Positions 45,084 through 54,811 of a stretch of 64,000 nucleotides of DNA are shown here, piece after piece. Below the pieces are notes generated by a model that was not told where the DNA came from, ran no database searches, and saw only the letters and a program-made list of their open reading frames with translations. Numbering within the stretch: position 1 is the first letter of the stretch; each line of letters opens with the position of its first letter. A program made the translations under genes and the position numbers. The stretch lies in assembly GCF_016865365.1 (NCBI RefSeq), contig NZ_AP024469.1, positions 4,556,501 through 4,620,500 on the forward strand, written 5' to 3'. This stretch comes from Geobacter sp. SVR. Its GTDB lineage: Bacteria > Desulfobacterota > Desulfuromonadia > Geobacterales > Pseudopelobacteraceae.

Positions 45084-48000
45084 CTATGGTGTCTCCCTGC
45101 CGTCGTGCGAAACTACGGCATGCGACGCAGCATATGCGAGTTCACGCCGCACTCTTTCCAGGACAGGGGGCCATTCTTGTGACCGATCCTGCCGGAAGAG
45201 GCGCATGGAAGGATACCAGGGGGTGTCCTCACGGTCCCGCATCCAGCGCCATTCGGGAGGATCGTATGCCAGGACCCATACCGGTTTTCCCAACGCTCCC
45301 GCCAGATGTGCGGTAGCCGTATCGACCGATATGACCAGGTCTAGATTGGCAATAAACGCGGCAGTATCGCTGAAATCATGGATATACGGGGTCAAATCCG
45401 TAATGGAATTGCCGCTGATCCGGGCACCTTCGGGGGTGAGGGCATCGGGACCGATCTGGAGGCTGAAGAAGGTAACTCCCTGGACATCCAGGAGTGCACC
45501 GAACTGCCGGAAAGGAATCGAACGCTTCTTATCGGCTTTCAATGTCCTGCTGCCCGCCCAGACCAGGCCGATCTTAAGGCCCCGGTAGGATTCCAGGCGT
45601 TCCCGCCAGCGATCTGACTTTTCCTCATCCGGTGTGCAGTAGGATGCCGAGGGGATGGTTTCCGACACAGTGCCGAAGACGTGCGCCAAGCTTATCATCG
45701 GTATCTGAAAATCTGTTGCCGGGCAAGACTCGCCCCGGATAATCACTCGCTCCACGCCACGCACGCTGTTAGCCAGCCCCCTCAGACGCTCGTCCTGCAC
45801 CTCGACGGAGACCCGGGTGCCCCGCTCTGCCAGGAGCGGCACATAACGGAGGAACTGGATGGTATCGCCATAGCCCTGCTCGGCATGAACCAGCAAAGTT
45901 TTTCCGCGGATATCCTCCCCATTCCAGCAGGGCAGATCGGCATGACGCAGGGAGATGGGATCGGTCTTGCGGAACCTCGCCTCGATATTTTTGAAGCCCT
46001 CACGGTATTCCCCCAGCAGCAATTGCAGCAGGCCCAGATTCCAGAGAGCCGTGTCATAACCGGGTCGCAAGCTCAGGGCGCGGCGGAAGCAGATGTAGGC
46101 TTCGGCCAGTTCCCCGAGGGCTTGGTGCAAGAGCCCCAGGTTCTGGTAGGCCTCCGGGTAGGCAGGATCAAGCGCCACAGCCCGTTTCAGGGCGTCCCGT
46201 CCCTCGGCGGTCCGGCCTTCGGCATCCAGATAAATCCCCAGGTTGAGCCATGCCGCGGCCGAAGGGTCGGGAACGGCAGCCGCCTCCTGGAACAGTTCGA
46301 TGGCCTCCTGTCGGCGTCCCTGGCTCCCCAGCTCATTGCCGCGCCGGATAAGAATTTCCGGCTTCAAGGCAGCGCAGAGATCTGACACAACCCCGCCCCA
46401 TTCGCCAGGGGCTGCCTGACGGAAGAGACGCAGCGAGGGATACCATCCGCTTTGTTTCCGGTCGAACGGATGCCAGCGCCAGTCCGGAGCGTGGAGCAGC
46501 GCTACCCAGCAGGCCCGGCCCAGCGCTCCGGCCAGATGGGCAACGGCGGTGTCAATGGTGATCACGAGGTCGAGATTGGCGATCAGAGCCGCGGTATCGG
46601 CGAAATCGCCGAGGTACGGGGAACAGTCGCAGATGGTGCCATAAGCGGCGGCTTCGGCCGAGCTCCCCGGCAGCAGGGTGACGAAGGAACAGCCCGGCAT
46701 GGCCAGCAGGGGAGCCAGTTGTTCCAGCGAAAGGGAGCGGCGATAACCGCTCTTGTTCATGTCGCGTCCCTGCCAGGCCAGGCCGATTCTCACGCCTTCC
46801 AGCCCTTCCAGCCGGCATCGCCACTCCTCCACCATCTGCGGTTCGGCAGCAAGATACGGTACGTCGGTCGCCTCCGGTTGGGCAACTGCGGCCATCAGAT
46901 GGGGCAGGCTCATCAACAGCGTTTGGAAGTCCGTGGCAGGCAGATGCTCTCCGTGGGGGACGATCAGCTCTATTCCGGCGCAGGAGTGGAACAACCGCAC
47001 AAGCTCCTGCGGCACGGAGAGGACGACCCGGCCACCCAACCCGGCCAGCAACGGAACATAGCGTACAAACTGCAGCATGTCACCGAAGCCCTGCTCCATA
47101 TGCACGAGAATGGTAGCCCCTTCCAGGCGTTCTCCCGGCTTGAGCGGGGGAAGTTCCGGGATGGAGGGAATGGAGCCGCCGATGTAGCGCCTGCGCCATT
47201 CGAACTCCTCCCACCCCTCGCGCAGGCAGCCGGTAGCCAGATGGGCGATGGCCAAGTTGACATGGGCATCGGCCTCTTCAGGGGCCAGTTCGATGGCCCG
47301 TTGCAAATGCACCTTGGCTTCGGCATGGCGGTTGAGAAAAATCAGCGAGGCGCCTGCGCGGAGGCAGGCCAGCCAATCCAGCGGATCCCGGGCCAGAGCC
47401 AGAAGGTACCACCGGTGCGCCTCTTCCCAGGCCTCCTCCTGCCGGCAGGAGTCGCCCCGTTCCAGGCAAACCGCGACCTCGGGGTTTCCTCGGCGCGCTG
47501 CGATCATCTCCAGCTCCCGTGACAACCGATCAATGACCTGCTCCCAGCCACCGTCCACTTCCTGGCGCAGCAGGCGCATGGTCGGATACCAAGGGGAATC
47601 CTCCCGTCCGGTCAGCCAGCGCCAGTCGGCCGCCACCGGCAGCAGCACGATGACCGGTTTGCCCATGGCACCGGCCAGATGGGCCACCGAGGTGTCGATC
47701 GTGACGATCAGGTCCAGACGTTCCATGATGGCCGCCGTATCGGCGAAATCGGCGATATGCGGGGTCAGGTCCCGCAAGGCCATTCCAGGCGGGGGTGTGG
47801 CTGCCTCCACGGCCTGGTCCCCCACCTGAAGGCTGTACCAGGTAATGCCGGCCAGTCTTCCCAAGGGGGCAAAATCGTCCAGGCGGCAGCTACGGCGCCG
47901 GTTGCGCAGAGTCTGACGCCCCCCCCAGACCAGCCCTGCCCGGAAATGTTCCCCCGCCGGGATCAGGTTTGCCCACCGCCTGCGCCGCCCCTCCGGTGTA

Positions 48001-50312
48001 CCCAGATAAGGGATCGATGACGGGAGCGTTTCCAGGGTTATTCCCAGCAGGCGAGGCAACGAAAGCAGAGGAGCCTGGCAGTCCACGTCAGGCAACGGTT
48101 CTCCGCGGGCAATCACCGCCCCGGCTCCGACGGCGGATTCGAGCAGAAGAGTCAATGCAGAAGACTGACATTCGATGACGACGCGCTCCGCCTGCTTCGC
48201 CACCAGCGAGACGAAACGGATAAACTGGATGGTGTCCCCGAATCCCTGTTCGGCCCAAAGCAGGATGGTGCGGCCGGCAAGAGGGGAGCCGTCCCAGAGG
48301 GGGATGTGTCGGTGCCGCTCCTGGATGGGACTGTGCTTGCGCCAGCGCCATTCGTATTCCCCCCACCCTTCCCGGTAGCGGCCGCAAGCCAGCAGACAGC
48401 AGGACAGGTTCCAGTGACCATCGGCATAATCGGGCGTCAGCGCCACAAGCCGCTGCAGATGTTCGATCCCTTCCTCCGGCCGCCCCAGGGAAAGGCAGAC
48501 CGCCCCCAGGTTGTTGAGGGCGTGCAGGTGGTCAGGATCGTGCTCCAGCGCCTGACGGTAACAGATCTCTGCCTCACGGTCATGCTCCGCGCTTTGATAG
48601 ACGATGCCGAGAGAATTCCAGGTCCTGGCCCCCCGGGGATTGATCCGTAATGCAGCCTGAAAGGCCTCAACCGCCTCCTCGAACCGTTCCTCCGCCTGCA
48701 GCAGCTCTCCCCGGGTGTGAAGAGCATCGGAAAAGCGGGGGCGCAGTTCCAGAGCCAGATCGATCCGACGGTGCGCCTTCTGCAGCTCGCCCAGCTCTTG
48801 ATGAATGATCGCCAGATTGTGATGCGCCTCCGGTATGCGGGGATCCAGCTCCAGCGCGCGCTCGTAGGCGTGCTGGGCCTGGTCGATGTGCTTCAGGTTC
48901 TTGAGTGTGTTGCCCATGTTGTAATGGGCTATTGCCATGTCCCCGTCGCGGGCGATGGCCGCCTGATAGCAGGCCAGGGCTTCCTCGTGGCGACCACGGT
49001 TGTCCAGAGCCGCCCCCAGATTTATGAGAGCCTGGACAGCCTGGGGGAGGCGCCCGGCCAATTCCCGCCCCACTTCGGAGAGCGGCGTTTCCCAGTCCCC
49101 CGCGTGGGGCTGACGCAACAGACGCATGGATGGATACCAGGGAGAATCTTCGCACTCCAGCAACCAGCGCCAGTCCGGCACAAAGGGGAGCAACAGCCAG
49201 GTCGGCTTCCCCAGGGTACCAGCCAGGTGGGCGACAGCGGTATCGATGGTCACCACCAGATCGAGATTGGCAATCAGAGCGGCGGTATGGTGGAAATCAT
49301 GGAGTTCCCCCTCCAGATTGAGCAGCCGGGGATCCACCAAGCTGAATTGCTCGGGAGTTTCCTGATGCAGACTCACAAAGGTGATGTCCGGAATGTCCAG
49401 GAGCGTGGCGATCAGAGGAGCGGGACAGCTCCTCTTGCGGTTGACGGGCAGATCGAGCCGGCCCGCCCAGGCCAAGCCCACCCGCAGAGCGCCCCCCGCC
49501 GGCAGCAACTCCGCCATGCGGTCCACCAGTTCCTCGTCTGGCTCAAGCTGCGGCAAGGGAGGAATTGTCTCCAGGGTGGTCCTCATGAGTCCCGGCAGGC
49601 TCATGATAGGGACCTGGGCATCCACCGGCGGCAGGGGCACTCCGCGCAGCAGGCAGCCCTCCAGGCCCGGAAGCCGCTCCAGCAGGGGAGCGAGCGGGGT
49701 GCTGGTTTCCAGCCAGATACGCAGACCGGCGCGTGTGAGCAGTGGCAGATAGCGGATCATCTGCAGGGCATCGCCGTATCCCTGTTCGGTGTGCACCAGC
49801 AACCGCAGACCCGGACAGATGATGCCGTCCCAGCGGGGGATGGCGGCATGGCGATTCATAACTGGCTGTTGGGTGAAAAAACGGAGTTCGTAGTCACTCC
49901 ATCCGCCCGGCAACTCTCCGTTCAAGAGACGCAGGCAGGCCAAGTTGAAGCGCGGATCAGGAAGTTCAGGATGCTGGCGGACCAATTCACCGCAAGCGGC
50001 GATAGATTCACTGATCCTGCCCTGTTCCTGCAGGCAGAAGGCCTGATTCAGCGCTGCCTCGACAAGGTCCGGTTCCGCAGCCAGAGCTTTGCAAAACCAT
50101 TCCTCCGCCTCAGCGTATTGTTCCTGATCCTTGAGGATATTTCCCAAGTTATAGGCGGTACGGGAGAGGCGGGGATTTTCGGCCAGGATAGCCCGATAAA
50201 GGCTGGCGGCGCGCAGATGGTCTCCGGCGGCGTGGAAACTCTCTGCCTCCCTCAGGATATTCTCCAGGGTTCGCGCCTCCCTCTCGTCGGGGAATTGTGG
50301 AATTGACTTCAA
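45084..50312 (-). CDS. Giant protein with four TPR-GT9 modules
   Basis: A 1742-aa protein in which a TPR segment plus a GT9 (heptosyltransferase-like) domain occurs four times. The GT9 domains span about 138-425, 645-935, 1030-1315 and 1435-1730. Each has the EQGYGD/EQGFGD loop (176, 688, 1073, 1478) and the donor-site motif DTAVAHLAGALGKP or close variant (356, 873, 1254, 1664), followed by DWRW or EWRW and SPWYPSMRLFRQ-like residues. TPRs fill the gaps, with the longest run at 430-640. The start is TTG at 50312 with GGAG six bases upstream. No signal peptide is seen. It may add several sugars in one pass or be partly structural. Confidence 0.88.
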   Translation of the reverse strand: MKSIPQFPDEREARTLENILREAESFHAAGDHLRAASLYRAILAENPRLSRTAYNLGNILKDQEQYAEAEEWFCKALAAEPDLVEAALNQAFCLQEQGRISESIAACGELVRQHPELPDPRFNLACLRLLNGELPGGWSDYELRFFTQQPVMNRHAAIPRWDGIICPGLRLLVHTEQGYGDALQMIRYLPLLTRAGLRIWLETSTPLAPLLERLPGLEGCLLRGVPLPPVDAQVPIMSLPGLMRTTLETIPPLPQLEPDEELVDRMAELLPAGGALRVGLAWAGRLDLPVNRKRSCPAPLIATLLDIPDITFVSLHQETPEQFSLVDPRLLNLEGELHDFHHTAALIANLDLVVTIDTAVAHLAGTLGKPTWLLLPFVPDWRWLLECEDSPWYPSMRLLRQPHAGDWETPLSEVGRELAGRLPQAVQALINLGAALDNRGRHEEALACYQAAIARDGDMAIAHYNMGNTLKNLKHIDQAQHAYERALELDPRIPEAHHNLAIIHQELGELQKAHRRIDLALELRPRFSDALHTRGELLQAEERFEEAVEAFQAALRINPRGARTWNSLGIVYQSAEHDREAEICYRQALEHDPDHLHALNNLGAVCLSLGRPEEGIEHLQRLVALTPDYADGHWNLSCCLLACGRYREGWGEYEWRWRKHSPIQERHRHIPLWDGSPLAGRTILLWAEQGFGDTIQFIRFVSLVAKQAERVVIECQSSALTLLLESAVGAGAVIARGEPLPDVDCQAPLLSLPRLLGITLETLPSSIPYLGTPEGRRRRWANLIPAGEHFRAGLVWGGRQTLRNRRRSCRLDDFAPLGRLAGITWYSLQVGDQAVEAATPPPGMALRDLTPHIADFADTAAIMERLDLIVTIDTSVAHLAGAMGKPVIVLLPVAADWRWLTGREDSPWYPTMRLLRQEVDGGWEQVIDRLSRELEMIAARRGNPEVAVCLERGDSCRQEEAWEEAHRWYLLALARDPLDWLACLRAGASLIFLNRHAEAKVHLQRAIELAPEEADAHVNLAIAHLATGCLREGWEEFEWRRRYIGGSIPSIPELPPLKPGERLEGATILVHMEQGFGDMLQFVRYVPLLAGLGGRVVLSVPQELVRLFHSCAGIELIVPHGEHLPATDFQTLLMSLPHLMAAVAQPEATDVPYLAAEPQMVEEWRCRLEGLEGVRIGLAWQGRDMNKSGYRRSLSLEQLAPLLAMPGCSFVTLLPGSSAEAAAYGTICDCSPYLGDFADTAALIANLDLVITIDTAVAHLAGALGRACWVALLHAPDWRWHPFDRKQSGWYPSLRLFRQAAPGEWGGVVSDLCAALKPEILIRRGNELGSQGRRQEAIELFQEAAAVPDPSAAAWLNLGIYLDAEGRTAEGRDALKRAVALDPAYPEAYQNLGLLHQALGELAEAYICFRRALSLRPGYDTALWNLGLLQLLLGEYREGFKNIEARFRKTDPISLRHADLPCWNGEDIRGKTLLVHAEQGYGDTIQFLRYVPLLAERGTRVSVEVQDERLRGLANSVRGVERVIIRGESCPATDFQIPMISLAHVFGTVSETIPSASYCTPDEEKSDRWRERLESYRGLKIGLVWAGSRTLKADKKRSIPFRQFGALLDVQGVTFFSLQIGPDALTPEGARISGNSITDLTPYIHDFSDTAAFIANLDLVISVDTATAHLAGALGKPVWVLAYDPPEWRWMRDREDTPWYPSMRLFRQDRSQEWPPVLERVRRELAYAASHAVVSHDGRETP

Positions 50313-50425
50313 CTATTGCTCCAGGAACCGATAGATAACTCAGGAGTAAAAAATGTACCATTTCACCCCGGACTATGGCAATATTTTGCGATCGATATCC
50401 GGCAGGCAATCAGGAGGTTAATACC

Positions 50426-51706
50426 ATGGCAACCGGCTGGACAACTGGCGGAACCGATGCGTTCACTGCACTCTCGCTCCAGGAAAGCGTCCGTGAGGGT
50501 GTTGCCAATTCCGCCCTTTCCGCAGGCATCACTTACTACTCTCAGAAAAAGTACGCTCTGGCCGAACGGGCCTTCAAACAGGCGTCGGCCTTGAATCCTG
50601 CTATGCCGCAGGCCTACACCTATCTTGGATATGCCCAGAGAGAGCAGGGAAAACGGCAGGATGCAGTAAAGTCCCTGACCCTGTCGCTCAAGGTCGATAA
50701 AACACAGGATCAGGTTTACACCGATCTTGCCAATCTCTACATCGATTTGAAGAAGCCCGCGGACGCAGAAAAAACCCTGCAGAACGCCGTAAAGGAAAAT
50801 GACCAGCATACTCCGGCATACTATATCCTGGGGCAGTTACAGGCACAACGGAAGGACTACGTTGATGCCGAAAAACAATTCCGCAAGGTCATCAAGCTCG
50901 AGCCTAAGGACGGCAACGGTTACTATGCCTTGGGAATGGCATTGAACGGCCAGGGACGCTCCAGCGATGCGATCAGTGTTCTGAAAAAGGCAATTTCACT
51001 GAAAAAAAATTTTGTCCCCGCACTTTCCGAGTTGGGAATGGCCTATGCCGCAACCGGGGATACGACAAATGCCAAGAAACAGGTCGATCTGCTGAACAAG
51101 ATCAGCACCTCCGATGCCCGGCTTGCTGCCATGAATCTTACCAATACACTTACGAAACCGGGCATTTCCTATATCAATCAATCGGGCACCACATTGCCGA
51201 TGGCATTACCCACCATGTCCCTTGCCCTTCTTGATGCGACAAAATTGAACATGGCCGGCACAAGCATGGACTTTTCGGTGAAGATTGCATTCAACAGCGA
51301 CATGGATGCCGATTCTGTGAAAAATATAGCCAATTGGGTAATTTCAAAGGCTTCTGGAGGGACGGGAGGGCTGTACAACAACGGCATTTACAGGTCTACC
51401 GACGTTGCAATCCCCGTCCTGCCCAAGATGGTTACGTACGATCCGGTCAACAGAGAAGCTCGCTTGGTATTCACACTGAACCAGCATTCCTCGATCCTTA
51501 CCAATGATACGGTCTACAACAGGGCCGTCTTTGTGAACGGTCAGCCCGTTGCGGCCGGAACAACCATTCCGGCGGGAACCACTGTGGTCGACGGAACCAT
51601 TGACCCTTCTCATCTTGTGTTCAAGTTCAACGGCACGGATGCTAATGGCGATGCAATGGATCCGGATGCCGATGAGATCAACGGCTTTAGCGGAAGCCCA
51701 TTCTGA
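50426..51706 (+). CDS. TPR protein with Ig-like C-terminal domain
   Basis: A 426-aa protein. Residues about 25-235 are TPRs (YALAERAFKQASALNPAMPQ, PADAEKTLQNAVKEND). Residues about 275-426 form a beta-rich domain resembling an Ig-like fold (FSVKIAFNSDMDADSVKNIA, YDPVNREARLVFTLN), as in surface and S-layer proteins. There is no clear signal peptide, which is odd if that domain is exposed. AGGAGGT lies seven bases before the ATG; an upstream ATG at 50375 is not supported. It is divergent from the giant GT9 gene and just before flaF, so a role in flagellin handling is possible. Confidence 0.75.
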   Translation: MATGWTTGGTDAFTALSLQESVREGVANSALSAGITYYSQKKYALAERAFKQASALNPAMPQAYTYLGYAQREQGKRQDAVKSLTLSLKVDKTQDQVYTDLANLYIDLKKPADAEKTLQNAVKENDQHTPAYYILGQLQAQRKDYVDAEKQFRKVIKLEPKDGNGYYALGMALNGQGRSSDAISVLKKAISLKKNFVPALSELGMAYAATGDTTNAKKQVDLLNKISTSDARLAAMNLTNTLTKPGISYINQSGTTLPMALPTMSLALLDATKLNMAGTSMDFSVKIAFNSDMDADSVKNIANWVISKASGGTGGLYNNGIYRSTDVAIPVLPKMVTYDPVNREARLVFTLNQHSSILTNDTVYNRAVFVNGQPVAAGTTIPAGTTVVDGTIDPSHLVFKFNGTDANGDAMDPDADEINGFSGSPF

Positions 51707-51796
51707 TGCCATCATAAAATGGTCTTGCTTTTCTTGCCGAAGACGTTACTATGGTTGGCGAAATTTGTATTTCGTGCTTAAGGAGCACCAAAGGTT

Positions 51797-52174
51797 ATGC
51801 AACAACACGCTCTGAATACCTACAATACCATGCAGAAAGAGAACTTGTCCGGCCGCGAGTTGGAGGCCTCGGTTCTGAGCCGCGCCGGCCTGATGCTGAA
51901 GCAGGTACAGGACAATTGGGATGCACCCGATATGCATCAAAAATTGATGGAAGCCATCAAATTCAACCAGAAGGTCTGGAGCTTTTTCCAGGCTGAATTG
52001 TCCGATCCGGAGAACCCCCTCCCCAGGAACATCAGGCAAGACATCCTCAATCTCAGCATCTTCATCGACAAGCGACTCTTCGAGGTCATGGCTGTTCCTG
52101 ACCGCGAAAAGCTGTCCATCGTCGTAGACATCAATTTCAATCTCGCCGCAGGCCTGCGAACCAAACCGGAATAA
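51797..52174 (+). CDS. flaF: Flagellar biosynthesis regulator FlaF
   Basis: A 125-aa protein of the FlaF family, which in alphaproteobacteria is needed for flagellin secretion and works opposite FlbT. LSGRELEASVLSRAGLMLKQ, FNQKVWSFFQAELSDPENPL and RQDILNLSIFIDKRLFEVMA are family-typical. AGGAG lies 11 bases before the ATG, with AAGG closer. It is about 24 kb from flbT but in the same island, so the FlaF-FlbT-flagellin set is split by glycosylation genes. It converges on the threonine ammonia-lyase gene with six bases between stops. Confidence 0.85.
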   Translation: MQQHALNTYNTMQKENLSGRELEASVLSRAGLMLKQVQDNWDAPDMHQKLMEAIKFNQKVWSFFQAELSDPENPLPRNIRQDILNLSIFIDKRLFEVMAVPDREKLSIVVDINFNLAAGLRTKPE

Positions 52175-52180
52175 CGAAAT

Positions 52181-53386
52181 TCACTCGACCTTAAGGCTGT
52201 ACCCCTTCCTCTCCAGTTCCTGCACTATTTCGCGGATGTGCTCGTAGCCCCGTGTCTCCAATTCCAGTGACACATCCGTCCTGCCCAGGGGGAGAGATTT
52301 CGACCTGCGGTCATGGTTGATCAGGAAGATATTGGCCCGCGTGGCGGCGATATCAGCCGACAGCGTGGCCAGCGCTCCGGGAAGGTCGTCCAGCTCTATC
52401 GACAGCTTCAAGTAGCGACCGGCGGCCAGCAGACCACGCTCAACGACCAGGGCAATGGTCTTGACATCGATATTGCCGCCGGACAACAGGCACACCGTCT
52501 TGCCGGACAATCCCTGAATCCGGTCATGCAGAACGGCTGCCAGCGGCACCGCGCCAGCCCCCTCCACCAGGAGTTTCGTCTTTTCCAGCAAAGAAACAAT
52601 CGCCTGCGCTATCTCCTCTTCTTCAACCAGCACAATCTCATCTACCGATCCTCGTATCACCGGAACAGTCAACGCTCCCGGTCGCTTTACCGCAATGCCG
52701 TCGGCCAATGTCACGCTGACCGGAGTTTCGCATGGCTTTCCGGCCTTAAATGAAGCCGACATGGATGGCGCTGCCATCGACTCGACACCTATTATCCGCA
52801 CATGAGGCGCAATGACTCGCACCGCTGCAGCGATGCCGGCAATCAGCCCGCCGCCGCCTACCGGAACAATCAGGTTCTTGAGATCGGGCAGGTCTTCCAG
52901 AATCTCCAGGGCAATCGTACCTTGTCCGGCCATTACAAGCGGGTCGTCGAAAGGGTGTACGAACAGGGCACCAGTCGAATGTTGGGCCTGCAAGGCTGCC
53001 TGGCAGGCCTCGTCGAAATTCCTGCCGGTCAACACGACTTCGGCCCCGTAGTCTCTGGTCGATTGCACCTTTTGCGGTGGGGTGATCTCAGGCATGTAGA
53101 TGCTCGCCTTCACCCCCAGCAGGTCCGCCGAGAATGCCACCCCTTGGGCATGATTTCCCGCAGAAGCGGTAATTACGCCATGCTTCAAGGCCTCCCTGGA
53201 CTGGGCAGTCATGAAATTAAGGGCGCCCCTGATCTTGAAGGAGCCGGTTCGCTGCAGGTTTTCACACTTGAAAAGCAGAGGCGCTCCCAGTTTCTCACTG
53301 TAGTAGTGGGAATGGATCAGCTCCGTGCGACGGATGCGTTTTTTAAGGCGTTCATGGGCCTCCAGGATTAGTTCGTACAGTTGCAT
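52181..53386 (-). CDS. ilvA: Threonine ammonia-lyase
   Basis: A PLP enzyme converting threonine to 2-oxobutanoate and ammonia, the first committed step to isoleucine. CENLQRTGSFKIRGA holds Lys51, the Schiff-base lysine; SAGNHAQGVA and CLLSGGNID bind the substrate and PLP phosphate. The last ~75 residues form one ACT domain (SIELDDLPGALATLSADIA), as in the single-ACT ilvA type. The ATG at 53386 gives 401 aa, the family's normal size, and has GGAG upstream; a 31-codon extension to 53479 is not supported. Isolated from other ilv genes. Confidence 0.92.
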   Translation of the reverse strand: MQLYELILEAHERLKKRIRRTELIHSHYYSEKLGAPLLFKCENLQRTGSFKIRGALNFMTAQSREALKHGVITASAGNHAQGVAFSADLLGVKASIYMPEITPPQKVQSTRDYGAEVVLTGRNFDEACQAALQAQHSTGALFVHPFDDPLVMAGQGTIALEILEDLPDLKNLIVPVGGGGLIAGIAAAVRVIAPHVRIIGVESMAAPSMSASFKAGKPCETPVSVTLADGIAVKRPGALTVPVIRGSVDEIVLVEEEEIAQAIVSLLEKTKLLVEGAGAVPLAAVLHDRIQGLSGKTVCLLSGGNIDVKTIALVVERGLLAAGRYLKLSIELDDLPGALATLSADIAATRANIFLINHDRRSKSLPLGRTDVSLELETRGYEHIREIVQELERKGYSLKVE

Positions 53387-53406
53387 GTCAGCTCCGCTCC
53401 TTGTGA

Positions 53407-54474
<1,068 letters not shown>

Positions 54475-54485
54475 AGGAGCGTGGC

Positions 54486-54659
54486 ATGACGGCCGTCACC
54501 GACGATCTCGAGAAACTGCTTGCCGAAGTGCGTAGTACCATCCGGGACAACGAAAAATTTCTGAAGTCTCTTGGTGACGACAGCGCTGATCCTGATGATC
54601 CGGCAGAGGAAGCCGAAGAGGAAAAGGCCCTGGAGGAGGGGGATTTCGAGGAGCTATAA
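54486..54659 (+). CDS. Small acidic protein downstream of trxB
   Basis: A 57-aa protein that starts 12 bases after trxB, with AAAGGAG six bases before the ATG. It is helical at first (DDLEKLLAEVRSTIRDNEKF) and then strongly acidic (DPDDPAEEAEEEKALEEGDF). I recognise no family. The strong ribosome site and tight spacing support that it is real and co-expressed with trxB. It might be a small partner or metal-binding peptide; there is no direct evidence. Confidence 0.6.
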   Translation: MTAVTDDLEKLLAEVRSTIRDNEKFLKSLGDDSADPDDPAEEAEEEKALEEGDFEEL

Positions 54660-54661
54660 AA

Positions 54662-54687
54662 CCGGCGTCCATATACCCGGACGCCGG
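54662..54687 (-). terminator. Hairpin with T run on the minus strand
   Basis: A nine-bp perfect stem (CCGGCGTCC at 54662-54670 with GGACGCCGG at 54679-54687). On the minus strand it is followed by TTTTAT, so it may end the imcH-like transcript. It has no T run on the plus strand. Confidence 0.5.
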
Positions 54688-54756
54688 GGCAGAGCCCAGC
54701 GCGCGAAATTCTTTTCAGACAAGCGCGGTAGCAACCGATTTCAGACATATAAAACA

Positions 54757-54786
54757 AGAGCCCCCGGAGATTTCTCCGGGGGCTCT
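54757..54786 (+). terminator. Strong terminator after trxB and the 57-aa gene
   Basis: A 13-bp GC-rich stem (AGAGCCCCCGGAG at 54757-54769 with 54774-54786), loop of four, followed by a T run on the plus strand. On the minus strand the hairpin is followed by TTGTTTT, so it may also work for the converging cytochrome gene. Confidence 0.88.
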
Positions 54787-54811
54787 TTTACTTCAGCCAC
54801 ACAGGTGGGAC

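Noticed and set aside
46452-47522. A 356-codon open frame on the plus strand
   Set aside because: It lies entirely opposite the giant GT9 gene, is rich in Gly, Gln and Arg without family pattern, and has no ribosome site; typical antisense shadow of GC-rich DNA.
48717-50306. A 529-codon open frame on the plus strand
   Set aside because: Also opposite the giant GT9 gene, whose motifs are unmistakable; the antisense product shows no domain.
50381-50397. Possible sigma-54 promoter (TGGCAATATTTTGC) before the TPR/Ig-like gene
   Set aside because: The GG and GC elements are nine bases apart, not the required ten.
51715-51743. Possible sigma-28 promoter before flaF (TAAA ... GCCGAAGA)
   Set aside because: The spacer between TAAA and GCCG is 17 bases rather than 15; the match is not good enough to report as a feature.
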